Of a DNA stretch of 64,000 nt, positions 11,818-23,165 are shown in pieces; the stretch's first letter is position 1, and the number at the start of each line of letters is the position of its first letter. The notes under the pieces were generated by a model that was not told the origin of the DNA, made no database searches, and worked only from the letters and a program-made list of their open reading frames with translations. Origin of the DNA: Nepenthes gracilis (Eukaryota > Streptophyta > Magnoliopsida > Caryophyllales > Nepenthaceae); the NCBI GenBank assembly GCA_033239525.1, contig BSYO01000028.1:11029597-11093596 (forward strand), written 5' to 3'. The translations under genes were made by a program, and so were the position numbers.

Positions 11818-12705
11818 TGGAGTTTGTGGCAAGATGGTTTGTTTGAACGGTTCAAACTTTGACATCTGCAGAGCAAATGTCGACTTGCTTTTAAGTCAAG
11901 TCTATGCACAATCCGGTCTTCGCCTTAGAAAAATCGTCGAAAAACGGACGAGTGCAGGCGTTGGAGCACAAACAGTGTGCGGGTTCATCCGGCAATTTGT
12001 GGGACGAACGTGTACAACCATGTTCGTAGGAGACAAATGCCAAAGCCCTTTGGGAGAAGCCGAGAAGCTCTTTGCCTCCAAATCGTAACAATAAAATTTA
12101 CCATTTGATGCGGTTGGTCCATATCCGGATAAGGACGGATCTTCTCATTGCCGCCACTTAAACGAGTTTGAGGATGCGTGGACCCGGCCAATAGTATGGG
12201 CATTAAGTTCGAGGACGAAGTGCTAGGACTTTGGCTCCTAGCAACCCTCCCGGACTCATGGGAAACCATGGGGGTCACGATTACAACACGGCTCCGAACA
12301 ATGTGGTGACACTTTGGAGATGGTAAAGGGAGGCTGTCTTTGAACGAGGAAGTAAATGCAGCGGCTTTCTCGGGTACGTCTACCTCTCGGCGGCCGAGGT
12401 CCTTGTCACGGAATCAGGGAAGAAGCCGAGGACGTGGCCCAAAGTCCAAGACAAAGGGCGGAGTAAGTCACGTTCTCGGTACCAAGATATGGAGTGCCAT
12501 CATTGTGGCAAGAAGGGCCACATCAAAAGGTTCTCACTACAAATGGAAGCGTGAGAACGGCTGGGAAGCGGGCGAAAAGAGACGAGGGGAGGAAGAGTCA
12601 TCGGTCTGTTGTGACAGGAGAGGATCTCCTCTTAACTCGTGAGTCTCGAGGACTTGATAGGCGTGGTGAGCAGTCCTCGGATTGGGTAGTGGACTCCGGC
12701 GCTTG
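11818..12705 (+). pseudogene. gag and protease region of inner Copia element, frameshifted
   Basis: The gag frame can be followed only in pieces. It ends with an Arg/Ser-rich stretch and a zinc knuckle near 12490-12530 (CHHCGKKGHIKR) in which the final Cys is not in the expected place. The retroviral-type aspartic protease motif WVVDSGA lies at about 12685-12705, in a different frame from the integrase. Several frameshifts and stops separate these pieces. In Copia elements these domains form the particle coat and the maturation protease. Confidence 0.8.
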
Positions 12706-12947
12706 ATCCATGTTACCTCCGAGGAGAAGCTGTTCTCCACTTATGCTCCTTGTGCCCAAGAGTACCGAGAATGGGAAATAGCGGAGCGTCCGAGTTCATC
12801 GGACGTGGAGACATCACGTTGGTGATGAATCAGCCCTACTGACTTTGAAGGGCGTCCGGCACGTCCTTGACATTAAGTGAACATCATCTCGATTCGCTGA
12901 TTGGATGATGAAGGTTCTTCTGACGTCTTGATGACGACGAGATCAAA

Positions 12948-13676
12948 ATGACCAAGGGCTCCATGGTCATTGCCCGAGGAACTAAGGCATCTGGCCTTTA
13001 TATTTTGAAAGCTCAGGCTGAAGTAGCTGAGGTGAACGCCACGAGGAGTGCGGAGTCCTCGGATCTTTGGCACAAGAGGCTCGGACACATGAGTGAGCGT
13101 GGCATGGGTCACTTGGCCAGGAAGGGTCTCATCCCTGAGGTGGATGGAGACATGCCTAGGACGTGTCCTCACTGCATGGCGGGGAAACAAAGAAGAGTCT
13201 CCTTCTCCGGAGACGTAACTTCCAAGAAGTCCGAGATCTTGGAGCTTATACACACGGACGTGTGTGGCCCTCTCCCGGAGAAGTCTTTTGGAGGTGCACA
13301 GTACTTTGTGACCTTCATAGACGATTGCTCGAGGAAGCTGTGGGTGTTCCCGCTGAAGACCAAGGACCAGGTCGCGGAAACTTTTCAACAGTTCCACGTC
13401 CTTGTTGAGCGGGAAACCGGGAGGAGACTAAAGGCAATAAGGAGCGACAACGGTGGCAAGTACATTGGGCGGTTTGATGCCTACTGCAGAGCTCATGGCA
13501 TCAAACACCAGAAGACTCCACCAAAGACGCCACAGTTGAACGAAGTGGCCGAGAGGATGAACCGCACCCTCATGGAAAGGGTTAGGTACATGCTGTCTGA
13601 GGCAAGGCTGCAAGGATCTTTTTGGGCCGAGGCCTTGAGGACGGCCGCCCATGTTATTAACCGCTCGCCCATGTAA
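12948..13676 (+). CDS. GAG-pre-integrase and integrase core of inner Copia element (open fragment)
   Basis: A 242-codon open stretch within the disrupted polyprotein. It begins in the GAG-pre-integrase region. The HHCC zinc-binding part is HKRLGHMSERGMGH followed by CPHC. The integrase core has all three acidic residues in context: IHTDVCGPL, IRSDNGGKY and NEVAERMNRT. It ends at a stop just after HVINRSPM, where intact elements continue without interruption. The fragment therefore keeps the DDE set but is cut off from protease and reverse transcriptase by frame breaks. The Met at 12948 is an internal residue of the ancestral polyprotein, not a native start. Confidence 0.85.
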   Translation: MTKGSMVIARGTKASGLYILKAQAEVAEVNATRSAESSDLWHKRLGHMSERGMGHLARKGLIPEVDGDMPRTCPHCMAGKQRRVSFSGDVTSKKSEILELIHTDVCGPLPEKSFGGAQYFVTFIDDCSRKLWVFPLKTKDQVAETFQQFHVLVERETGRRLKAIRSDNGGKYIGRFDAYCRAHGIKHQKTPPKTPQLNEVAERMNRTLMERVRYMLSEARLQGSFWAEALRTAAHVINRSPM

Positions 13677-15783
13677 GCCTCCGCACGGGAAGTTCTGAGC
13701 TGATTTGGGCCAAGGGAAAGAACCGGCATACTGATCATCTGCGGACTTTTGGTTGCAAGACCTTTGTCCATGTTCCGAGAGATGAGAGGACCAAACTGAG
13801 CCAAAGACACTACAATGTGTTTTTACGGGCTATGGTGAGGAAGAATTTGGGTACGAGGCTTTATGACCCCAAAACAAAGAAGCTGGTTCGTTCCGCGACG
13901 TGTTCTTCGTTGAGGACGAGACCATAGAGGACATTGGGAAAGATGTGAAGTCTCTTTCCGGACCTCCCAGACGGACACAGATTGAGATTGAAGCGTCTCA
14001 GTCACAGCGCCTCTTGTATCCGATGTCCTCGGATCAAGGGTAAGCTAACTGACGAGATCAAAGTAGTCTGGCGCCTCGGGATCGGAGTTGAAGATGTGGT
14101 ACCTCAGCAGGGTGAGGTAGCCCCGGTGAGACGGTCGTCGCAGTGAGACGTCCCGTCCGTCCGCCTTCCCGAGCCCGAGAGTTTGTCCTCCTCACCGATC
14201 TTTGGAGAACCGAGAGGACTTTGAAGAGGTCATGGCGATCTTTGAGAAGGATAAATGGTTTGAAGCCATGGAGGAAGAAATGACTTCCCTTCATGAGAAC
14301 CATACGTTTGATTGGCGGAATTGCCTAAGGGGAAGAAAGCTCTGAAGAACAAATGGGTCTTCCGCCTGAAGGCAACCGAGGACCCGAAGTCCCCAAGACC
14401 AAGGCACGACTTGTGGTCAAAGGTTTTAATCAACGAAAGGGTGTTGATTTTGATGAGATTTTTGCGCGGTTGTGAAGATGTCCTCGGTCCGTTTAGTGCT
14501 CGGATTTGGCCAGTGCGTTGGACACGGAGATTGAGCAATTGGATGTTCGACAGACTTTTCTCCATGGAGATCTAAAGGAAGAGATCTACATGGAGCAACT
14601 AGACGGTTTTGAAGTTAAAGGAAAGGAGGGACTTGTTTGTCATTTGAAGAAGAGCTTGTATGGTGAAACAAGCTCAGAGATAGTGGTACTACGGAAGTTC
14701 GAGTCATTGTGGTCAAGCAAGGTTACCATAAGACCTCCTCGGACCACTTGTGTCTTTGTGCGAAGTTCTCGGACAACGATTTCGTCATCCTTCTCCTTTA
14801 TGTGGACGACATCTTTGGTTGTCGGACGAGAATAGTGCTTTCAGTTATGGAGTGAAGAAGCAAGCCCGGGCAGTCTTTCGCCATGAAAGACCTCGGTCTC
14901 TGCGAAAGCAGGTCACGGGAATCGGGATTTCATGCGACCGAGAGGGCAAGAAGCTTTGGGCTGTCCATGAGGGGTTATATTGAAAAGGTGATTCAAAGAT
15001 TCAATATGGAAGGGTCCAAGCCTGTCAGCACCCCACTGGCCAACCATTTCAGACTGAGTAAGCAGCAGTGTCCGTCCTCGGACACTGAGAAGGCGCGCAT
15101 GAGTAAGGTTCCTTACTCCTCGGCCGTTGGCAGTCTTATGTACGCGGCCGTGTGTACGCGGCCGGACATTGCTCGTGCGGTTGGCCTTATGAGCAGATTT
15201 CTCTCAAACCCAGTGATGGAGTATTGGTCTGCGGTGAAGTGGATCTTCAGATATTTGCGCGGGACCTCGAGGTGGGTTTGATATTTGGAGAAGAGAAGGC
15301 TCGATTAATTGCGTACAGGACGAGATATGGCGGGCGTTGATTCTAGGAAATCAACGTCCGGATACTTGGTGAAATTTGCGGGAGGGTCGGTCTCACAGCG
15401 GTCAAATTCTGAGAAGTGCGTCGCTCTCTCGACCACGTACGGGAGTTCATTGCCATGGCCGAGCCCCCGCCTGGAAATGCTATGGATGAAGAGGTTCGTC
15501 CCAAGAGTGGGTCTAAGGCAAGAGGCGTACGAGATCCTTTGTGATAGTCGAGTGCCATTCACTTGTGTAAGAACTCCTCATTCCATTCTCACAAAAGCAC
15601 ATTGACGTGCGATATCATTGGGTGAGAGACGTTTTTGATGATGGGCGGTATCAATTGAAAGGTCGCTCGGACGATAATGGGTCGAATATGTTGACAAAGA
15701 CTTTGCTAAAGGGAAAGTTAGAAACTTGTTGTGACATTGCCGGTCTAACTGACTTTACTCCCACTCGGTCGTGATGGGAAGTT
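13677..15783 (+). pseudogene. Reverse transcriptase and RNase H region of inner Copia element, multiply frameshifted
   Basis: Pieces in all three forward frames match Copia reverse transcriptase. They include KNKWVFRLK (about 14350), IEQLDVRQTFLHGDLKEEIY (about 14530-14590), the catalytic LYVDDI (about 14797-14815), and PYSSAVGSLMYA plus RPDIARAVG (about 15110-15190). The RNase H part shows DSRKSTSGYL near 15340-15365 and EKCVALSTTY. Many of the breaks look like losses of one or a few bases. No functional product is expected. Confidence 0.88.
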
Positions 15784-16469
15784 TGTTGGGGTCACTCCCG
15801 AGTAGCTTATGTCCGCGGACTCCATTGGAGAATGGACGAGGACTTTGTTTGAGGCGTCATGACCGAGAGGACTTGGACGAAGGACTCCATCCACGCGTGC
15901 GTTGACTTATTCTCTCATTAATGATCTACGGCAGCAATAAATGCGGGCGGAGCTGCTGTTGCGGCTTTGATTGGAAGTTGGTGGCGGCCAACTTCCAAGA
16001 CGTTGCGAGCTGCCCAGCGTGCGCTTTGTGGCAACATGCCCCCGCCACCACGGCGCTAGGGTGGCCGGGTAGCCTCCTAGGCTAGTGAATATATATATAT
16101 TTATTTACATGTATATATATATGTGTAGAGATCATTTAATGTGTGTGTGAGCGGTTGGTGAGTTGTGGTGTGTGCCTTTGTGAGCAACCACTTTGTGAAA
16201 TTTGTGAGAGAAACACTTAGTGAGAGAAAGTTGTACACTTGAGATTGTTTTTCCTTTAGTTTGAGCTTGTGTAGCTAACACTTGTAAACAATCCTTTTTA
16301 GTGTATTCTTTCGTGGTTTTTCCCTTGCTTACAGAAGGGCTTTCCACGTTAAACTCGTGTGTTCCCTCTCATATTTCTCTCTACCTCTCTCGCCCGTCCA
16401 AGAGCCTTTGCTCTCTGTTTCTGTCCGAGTGTTGTGTCCGCTCGGCCTTCCGCGCGTTTTGCTCCAACA
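15784..16469 (+). repeat. 3' LTR of inner Copia element
   Basis: 686 bp, nearly the same as 11078-11764 except in a 130-bp segment (about 15945-16085) where differences cluster and the two hairpins of the 5' LTR are broken. It ends CCAACA, followed by the ACCAT duplication. Confidence 0.95.
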
Positions 16470-16474
16470 ACCAT

Positions 16475-17408
16475 TTGTCGGTTGGGCAAATCTCAGAGTG
16501 GCCAATTTACTGGAGTGGCACACTAAGAATTTATCGGTTTAGTTTTACCGGTATGGAAAAGGCCAAAATTGTTTTGGCTAAGAATGGTTTTGGCCGGTTC
16601 GGAATTCCTATATGCAATTTGGCCAGCATGCAGGAAAGGCTGGTTTGGCAGGAATGACCGGCATGCATGGTTTGGCCAGTTTTGAATTCCAGGATTTCCA
16701 GGAGAGAAATTTTGAAATGGACAAGGGTCGGATGGTCAGCAAGTTGTGTTGGGCAAAGAAATCAGTGAAGAACGAGGGCACTAGGTGATGCCAAGGATAG
16801 CTTGTCTAGAATGCTGGTAGCTGACTGTGCAGAACGGTTGACTTTTCAGAGTGGGTAAGTTTACATAGCAGGTAGCTGTTATGCAGAGTATGCGTTGTCT
16901 GTGTGGAGAGTAGGTTGACCTGTAGAATATGTATGTCTGAAAAAGCATGAGAATTGGTGAGGTCGTAGAAAAAAATATATTTTGTGTGACAAATCATCTG
17001 TAAGAATTATGTCAAGTGAGTAGATGGATTTGACACCGGAGTCTTTATAAGGAGCACACTAGGCATTTCAAACAAGTGGACAAGGCGAAGTCGAGGCAAA
17101 GTCCATATATATGTGAAAGGAAAAGAGAGTGAAGTGTACTACCAGTGAGAGAAAGAAATAAAGAAAAATAGAGAGATAAGAGCGAAGTCAGAGTTTCCTT
17201 ACTCTGAAATTGTTTTTCTTACTCCATCTCGGGTGTGTAGTAGATACTCTGTCTTGAGGTTTTTGTAACCAATTTTTTCACATAGTGAAATTTGTTGTGA
17301 ATTAAGTATTTTATAATTTTTTCCTTCGATTTGTGAAGAGTTTCCATGTAAAAATTTATGTGTTCCTCCTCTTTCTCACATATTGTGTGTGTTTGTGCAT
17401 TTTCAACA
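16475..17408 (+). repeat. 5' LTR of the outer Copia element, right part
   Basis: This continues the split LTR: its first bases match the 3' LTR right after the ACCAT at about 21993-21997. It ends TTTCAACA at 17408. Compared with the 3' LTR it lacks roughly 35-40 bp just before the end. Confidence 0.9.
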
Positions 17409-17410
17409 AG

Positions 17411-17421
17411 TAGTATCAGAG
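17411..17421 (+). other. Primer binding site of outer Copia element (one mismatch)
   Basis: TAGTATCAGAG lies just after the 5' LTR, one base different from the usual TGGTATCAGAG initiator-Met tRNA site. The change is G to A, as expected from decay of methylated cytosine on the other strand. Confidence 0.75.
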
Positions 17422-17479
17422 ATTAGTTGTGAATAGTCGGTTGGATGACATCGTGATTGAGGAATGTGCTGTTTAATGT

Positions 17480-18355
17480 GGAGCTATTCAATGGGTAAAA
17501 TAACTTCATCATTTTGTAGAAAATGGTAAGGAATATTTTGATTCGGGAAGGGACTGTAAAAGTACTTTGGAGAAAGAAGAAGCTGGAGAATATGATAGAG
17601 GATGAGCGGCAAAACAAGAATGATCTTTCTAATTATACGATCAAGTTGTGTCTTGCGAATAACATTCTTTAGAAGGTTAATGGCTTGTCAGACCCAGTGG
17701 AGGTTTGAGAGAAGTTTGAGAGTCGGTACAAGTCCAAATCTTAGATAACGAGGCTGCATGTGAAGAAACAATTCCATGGCCTTCATTTATCGGAAGGAGG
17801 GAGCTTTGAGAAGCATTTGGACGAGTTCAATCGGATTGTAACATAGATGTCAGCCATTGATGAGAAGATTAATGAGGAAGATAAAGCGTTGATATTACTG
17901 TTGTCCTTACCGGCCTCGTACGATCATATTATCACGATGCTACTGTTTGGAAAGGACATGCTCAAATTGTATGAGGTCATAACTTCCCTACTTATGAATG
18001 AATCAAGGTAGAAGGAAAGCGGTGATGCTTCAAGCTTTCAGCCATGGCTGCTTGTGGCGACCAACGGTCCGGGACAAAGAAAACTAAGGGAACAAGGCGG
18101 AGGCGGCAAATCGGAGAGGGGCAACAGTCGAAACAAGTTTTAGGAGAGGATCTGCTCCCGTTGTGGCAAGAAAAGTCACATAAAACGGGACTGTCCGTAG
18201 GAAAAGCAAGAGAAGGAGGGCAGAAGTGATCGCGAGGAGAAACGGGATCATGATGATGATCGGGAGACTATCGCTTTCTACGGAGATCTCCTAATTTTCC
18301 ATGCAGGGGAAGCATAGAGTCTACCATGCCAGGAGACGAGTTGGATGATGGATAG
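17480..18355 (+). pseudogene. gag pseudogene of outer Copia element, running into protease
   Basis: Translation shows a Copia gag (UBN2 type) with the typical series LHVKKQFHGL, GGSFEKHLDEFNRIV and LLSLPASYDHII, followed by a zinc knuckle CSRCGKKSHIKRDCP at about 18153-18198. Several stop codons interrupt it, mostly TAG or TGA where Trp, Gln or Arg codons would be expected. It ends with WMMDS, the start of the protease active site, where a foreign LTR is inserted. No product is expected. Confidence 0.85.
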
Positions 18356-20969
18356 TGTGAGGTTTGAATTTAAGAACTTCGATATTAATGAGGTAATTAG
18401 GATGATAATGATTTATATTAATCCTATGGAGGGATTAAGGTTTGGTATCGGAAGAAAAATCGGGAAAGAAATCGGGTCCGGCTGCTGAAGCCTCGCCAGC
18501 AGGCCGGGCGCTATTGGCGCTCGAGCGGTGGCCAACCGTGGCTGCCGCTCGGCGGCCGCTCGAGCGGCTCGGCGGCATTAATATCCGTCTCACGCTGAGC
18601 CTTCTCTCCCCTCATTTTTTTCGCAACCCGAGGGTTTTGAGGAGAGAGAGAGCGGCGCGACTAGAGAGAGAAGGAAGGAGATCGGGCCCGAGAGTCCGAT
18701 TCCGCCCCAAAGCCGGTATAAAGGTGAAAGCACGCGTCGAGGCAAGTGTTCTCATACCCACTTCTCGTTCTCTTTCGTTGTTTTATGTATTTTAGTTTGG
18801 GTATTTTGTGTCGATACCCACGGGGGAATGTTAGAATATCGATACCCATGCCTTGAGGTCCGAGAAAATGTAGTTAGTTGTCCGAACCGGGTCCGATATT
18901 TGCGCTGGAACCTAACCTACGGGATTTTGGGGTTTCCGTTTCCCGGCCCGTATCATGAAATTGACCCCAAAATTGGAAAGCCCACGTCCCAAATATGAAC
19001 ATATGTCGGCCGCGGGTTCGATTCGACGCTTTCGACCCGTTCGCGGTGTCCGAGCCCTCTAAATCGGCCCTCATTACTGTTCACCCGAGACCGGAGGTGG
19101 ATTTTGCGTGTTTCCACCTTCGTGAGATGATGAAAGAAATCTAGAATATGAATCCCGATATTCCAATTGTGTATATATATCGACCGGATGCGAATCCCGC
19201 AAGATTTGACCTTAAATGTGGCATCCGGAGCCTTGAAAGACTTCCGTAATGATTAATCCGAAAGTGAGTGGGAAGTTGCATACTTCCACTCGTGTTAAGT
19301 AAATTGAACCCCGAACGTGAAATATCGTAGAATGTGGACGTCCGATCTCCAAGTATTGAACCGTATTCGGCGTCCGGGTGTTCAAAAGAGAATCCGATAA
19401 TGTTCACCCAAAACGAAATGAGAAATGTAACGTTTAAATGATTAAACGTAAAATTAAGAATCCAAATGCGAATCCGTGTGCCGGAGGTTCCAAAGTGAGA
19501 TGTGATCATTTGAGGTATGAGATCTGGTTTCTCTTGTGAACTTGGGTTGATTGTTGTGAATAAGGGAATGAAGTCCCGCATATTGTGATTAAAGGAATTG
19601 AGTCCCTTTGGTGATTGTGAACCGTGATGTGATCGGAAGGGAGTCCACATTGTGCTTGTGATGATATAATCTCCCGGTTGGAGATGTGTTTGATGAGATG
19701 ATCTCCCGGTTGGAGATCTTGTGATGGGAATGAGGTTTCCCGAGATATGATTGTGTGGCAAATGTGGATTTCCCTCTCCAAGTGTCGAACCTAACCCTGA
19801 AACTAGGACCCTGAGTCATATGGGTAGTGTTCTTTAGTGTACCATGTCCATCGTGGTGGGAACCCGAGGGATACTTGGCCACGTATTCCGGCCGCTCGTG
19901 TGAGCGGGTGATGTCCGTTACGCTTTAGAAGCTTCTTTGTGGAAGGACGAGGATTGCCACGGACCCCGGGGTGTGGGGTGTGTCGACACTACATATTGAG
20001 ATGTAGTCGTTGATGATTGTTGCATGGATGCAACAGAGGGTCGTGTCTTTACCGATCAAAGTAGTAGCCGTGGCTTTAGAATGTGTAGCTAACACATTCC
20101 TATCCTCGTTCTCTCGCATCGTTGGCTATACGGTCTACTAGCGGGTCCGCAAAATGATATGATAATGAAAATGAATAATGTCCAATCGATGAACCCGTGA
20201 ATCAAGTGATTAAAGACAGGAAGAGAAATCTTGTGAATCAAATGATGAACCGAATGAAACTAATTCAAGATGAAACCTTAGTGAGAACCGAGGGAATTGA
20301 TTCGATTTGCTTTTATTCCCGACACTGTTCCTTGATTGGAGAGAGCTTGTATTCCCTCCGTTTGAGTTCTTGTACGTGTTTTGGGGGGTGTGTATGATTA
20401 TATTTGAGCTGTTAGCTCACCCTTCTTTATTGATGTTTTTCCTTTCGGATGAGAACACTTAGTCAATAGTTTGAGCAAGGAGAGGCTTGCTTGATGAGTC
20501 TGGACGGTGGGTTATCGAAGCATTGGACTCGGAGTTGGATCGGATGTGGGACGGCCGCTCGCGGTTGAGCGTGGCTCATTAATGTTATTTTATGGTTTTA
20601 TTATGCTTCCCAAGATGTATGATGATTTAGTTGCTTCCGCGTCTGTACATTTATGTTTGGAGTTTTGTTTGATTAGATGGCATCTCTCTAGATCCAGTAC
20701 TGTAGGTTGTGTACTGTGTTGGAGCCATGGATGAAATGGCTGTGTTGTGATCCTGTGTGGCATGTTGTAGGCTTTGAGTTAAGCCTTGATAGATGTATGC
20801 TTGAATAAAATGATATTTAAACAGGTTGTATATTTTGATTTTCGTCCAGTTGCAGAGGAAACTCTGTCGGATTTCATGTAGAGTCCATAGGTTAATTATG
20901 GGCTTTAGGGTGTGATTAGGCATTGACGGAGGTTATTCAATGGAGAATAATCCGTTCCGTCACAGATAG
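18351..20969. mobile_element. Solo LTR (probably Ty3/Gypsy type) with GATAG target duplication
   Basis: The insert is 18356-20964, beginning TGTGAGGTTT and ending CCGTCACA, with GATAG on both sides (18351-18355 and 20965-20969). It is about 2.6 kb and has no coding domain. The text 'GCTGTTAGCTCACCCTT' near 20410 and the GGGTGTGA close to the end resemble long LTRs of plant Gypsy elements of the Tekay/Del kind; this is from memory of the family. It splits the protease of the outer Copia element at its DSG active site, and WMMDS continues as ALHHVTP on the other side. Solo LTRs arise by recombination between the two LTRs of one element. Confidence 0.85.
20924..20962. repeat. Terminal hairpin near the end of the solo LTR
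   Basis: TGACGGAGGTTATTC and GAATAATCCGTTCCGTCA form an imperfect inverted repeat with a short loop, two bases before the LTR end. Confidence 0.6.
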
Positions 20970-21566
20970 TGAGGCCTTACATCATGTGACACCGATGAAA
21001 TCCCACTTCATGAGTTATACACCTATACGCTATGGGATATTGAAGATGGGTAACGGTAGCTCGTCTAGGATGATTGGTATTGGGGATGTTTGTTTGAGGA
21101 CAGGTAGCGGGAAATGATGAAGGGCATGCGACATGCTTCAGATTTGAGGTTGAATATAATTTCAACCGGGAAGCTTGATGAAGAAGGCTTCAAAACGGCA
21201 TTTGGTGACGACCAATAAAAACTCACCAAAGACATCTCAATAATGGTAAGGGAAAGTAGGAGGTCAGGATGGTACCTGATAAAAACTTGTGTTGCCAAGA
21301 AAAATATTAAGGTGACCAAAAGGGGTATTGGTCAAGGTGGTAGGAGGAGGCGGCCAAGGTAGAGTGCAAGGGAGAATAATTCTATCGCAAGAAGGTGCTG
21401 AAGGGAAGTGAGACTACTTCAGGATCAGCGGAGTGAAAGAAGGTATCATTTAGACTTGCGAAAGCTAATGTCGGAATCCTAATTAAGGAAAAATTTTTGA
21501 AAACTAGGAGATGACGGTCATTGGAAAAAGGCAAAGGTTTCCCCCATAAGGTTGTGAGGGAAAGTT
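20970..21566 (+). pseudogene. Protease fragment and truncated pol of outer Copia element
   Basis: Directly after the GATAG duplication the frame reads ALHHVTPMKSHFMSY and KMGNGSSSRMIGIGDVCL, which is the Copia protease past its active site. The frame then continues into HASDLRLNIISTGKLDEEGF, the link to the GAG-pre-integrase domain. After about 21240 homology fades, and the purine tract and 3' LTR follow at once. Integrase, reverse transcriptase and RNase H are absent, so the element lost most of pol before or after insertion. Confidence 0.85.
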
Positions 21567-22944
21567 TGTTGGGTTTGATCATTTCCTTGTAGGTAACTTA
21601 ACAAACGGGTTTTGTTATCGAAGGATTCACATAAAGGTTTGTGGCTATTAACCGGTTGGGTAAACAAGAGGCCGTCAGCAGAGGTTGACCGGCTGAAAGA
21701 AAGTGACCAATCAACAAAATGTTGACTGGCTGAGAAAGGTTGTAGGAAAGCAAAATGTTTGGTCAATAAAAAGTTGACCGATTGATAAAAGAATTCAGTC
21801 AAGATGCTGTTGACCGGCTAAAAAGTGCCAGGTTGGGGCAAAATTACCCAGTTGCGGCAAAGTGTCAGGTTGGGACAATCCTGCCCAGTTGGGGCAAAAT
21901 GCCTAGTTGCATGGAAATGACTAGTTGTGCGGAAATGGCCAGTTGCAACAAATTGGCCAGTTGGGCGGAAATGACTGGTTGGAGCCTAGGTGACCATTTG
22001 CTGGTTGGGTAAATCTCGGAGTGGCCAATTTGTTGGAGTGGCACGCCAGTAATTTACCAGTATGAAAAGGCCAGAATGGTTTTGGTTAGGAATGGTTTTG
22101 GCCGGTTTGGAATTCCTGTATACAATTTGGCTAGTATGTAGGAAAGGTCAGTTTGGCAGGAATGACCGGTATGCATGGTTTGGCCGGTTTGGAATTCCAG
22201 GAGAGGAATTCTGGAATAGACAAGGGTCGAATGGTCAGCAAATTGTGGTGGGCAAAGAGACTAGTGAAGAACGAGGACATTAGGTGATGCCAAGAATAGC
22301 TTGTCTAGAATGCTGGTAGTCGACTATGTAGAGCAGTTGACTTTTAGAGTGGGTAAGTTTTGTAGAGCGGTAAGCTGCTATGTAAAGCATATCCTGTTCG
22401 TGTAGAGAGCAGGTTGACCTGTAGAGTATGCGTGTTTAGGGAGGTGCGAAAACTGGTGAGGTCGCAGAAAAAAATAAGTTTGGTGTGACAAATCATCTGC
22501 ACGAATTGGGTTAGGTGAGCAAATGGATTTGGCGTCGAGGTTTTTATAAGGAACACACTAGGCGCTTTAGACAAGTGGACAAGGCGAAGTTGAGGCGAAA
22601 TCCATACATATGTGAAAAGGAAAAGAGAATATAGTACACTACTAGTGAGAGGAAGAACAGAAGAAAAATAGAAAGATAAAAATGAAATGAGAGTTTATTT
22701 ATTCTAGAGTTGTTTTTCTTACTCTGTCTTAAGTGTGTAGCGGATACTCTGTCTTGGATTTTTGTAACCAATTTTTCACATAGTAGAATTTGTTATGAAT
22801 TAAGTATTTTGTAATTTTTTTCTTCGGTTTGTGAAAAATTTTCACGTAAAAATTTATGTGTTCCTCATCTTTCTCCCACATCGTGCGTGTTTGTACATTT
22901 TTGTCCGACCAGTATTAACCGACTGACAAGCATTTTTCCCAACA
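21567..22944 (+). repeat. 3' LTR of the outer Copia element
   Basis: 1378 bp, TGTTGGGTTT...CCCAACA, followed by TCTTT. It contains a set of about nine 18-20 bp units around 'CCAGTTG(G/C)GGCAAAATG' at 21826-21990. A purine-rich tract lies just upstream. Confidence 0.92.
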
Positions 22945-23165
22945 TCTTTTTCTTGGTATCCTTTTTTTTGATAGTTTGGATCTTTATATAAAAAAATAGA
23001 GATATTTTAATATTTGTGTCGATAATTTTCATTGCATTTGGTCACATAGAGAAAAATAATAGAAATCAAAATTGTGGATAACTATGATAGTTGTGAAGAA
23101 TTGTAGCTATGTTTTGCTTAAATAAACCAAGAAAAAATTATTAAAAAAATATGAAGATCTCTAAT

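Larger units (their letters stand above)
11078..16469 (+). mobile_element. Inner full-length Ty1/Copia retrotransposon with ACCAT target duplication
   Basis: The LTRs are 11078-11764 and 15784-16469, both TGTTGGGG...CCAACA. The flanks ACCAT at 11073-11077 and 16470-16474 are an exact 5-bp target duplication. The primer site TGGTATCAGAGCC begins at 11767, complementary to initiator methionine tRNA. A purine tract (GATGGGAAG) precedes the 3' LTR. The domain order is gag with zinc knuckle, protease, integrase, reverse transcriptase and RNase H, which is the Copia order. Reading frames are broken in many places, so it is not autonomous now, although the LTRs are still similar. It sits inside the 5' LTR of an older Copia element. 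Confidence 0.95.
10676..22949 (+). mobile_element. Outer defective Ty1/Copia retrotransposon with TCTTT target duplication
   Basis: The element spans 10681-22944 and is flanked by TCTTT at 10676-10680 and 22945-22949. Its 5' LTR is split by an inserted element (10681-11077 and 16475-17408); its 3' LTR is 21567-22944. The two LTRs align along their whole length apart from small differences and an extra 35-40 bp near the end of the 3' copy. The 3' LTR keeps TG...CA ends, while the 5' LTR start is mutated to TA. A methionine-tRNA-type primer site, TAGTATCAGAG, starts at 17411, and a purine-rich tract precedes 21567. The interior holds a broken gag and a protease fragment only, so integrase, reverse transcriptase and RNase H are missing. 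The element cannot move by itself. Confidence 0.9.

Noticed and set aside
18442..18795. 117-codon frame in the solo LTR
   Set aside because: It lies wholly inside non-coding LTR sequence, is Arg/Ala-rich because of local GC content, and has no recognisable domain.
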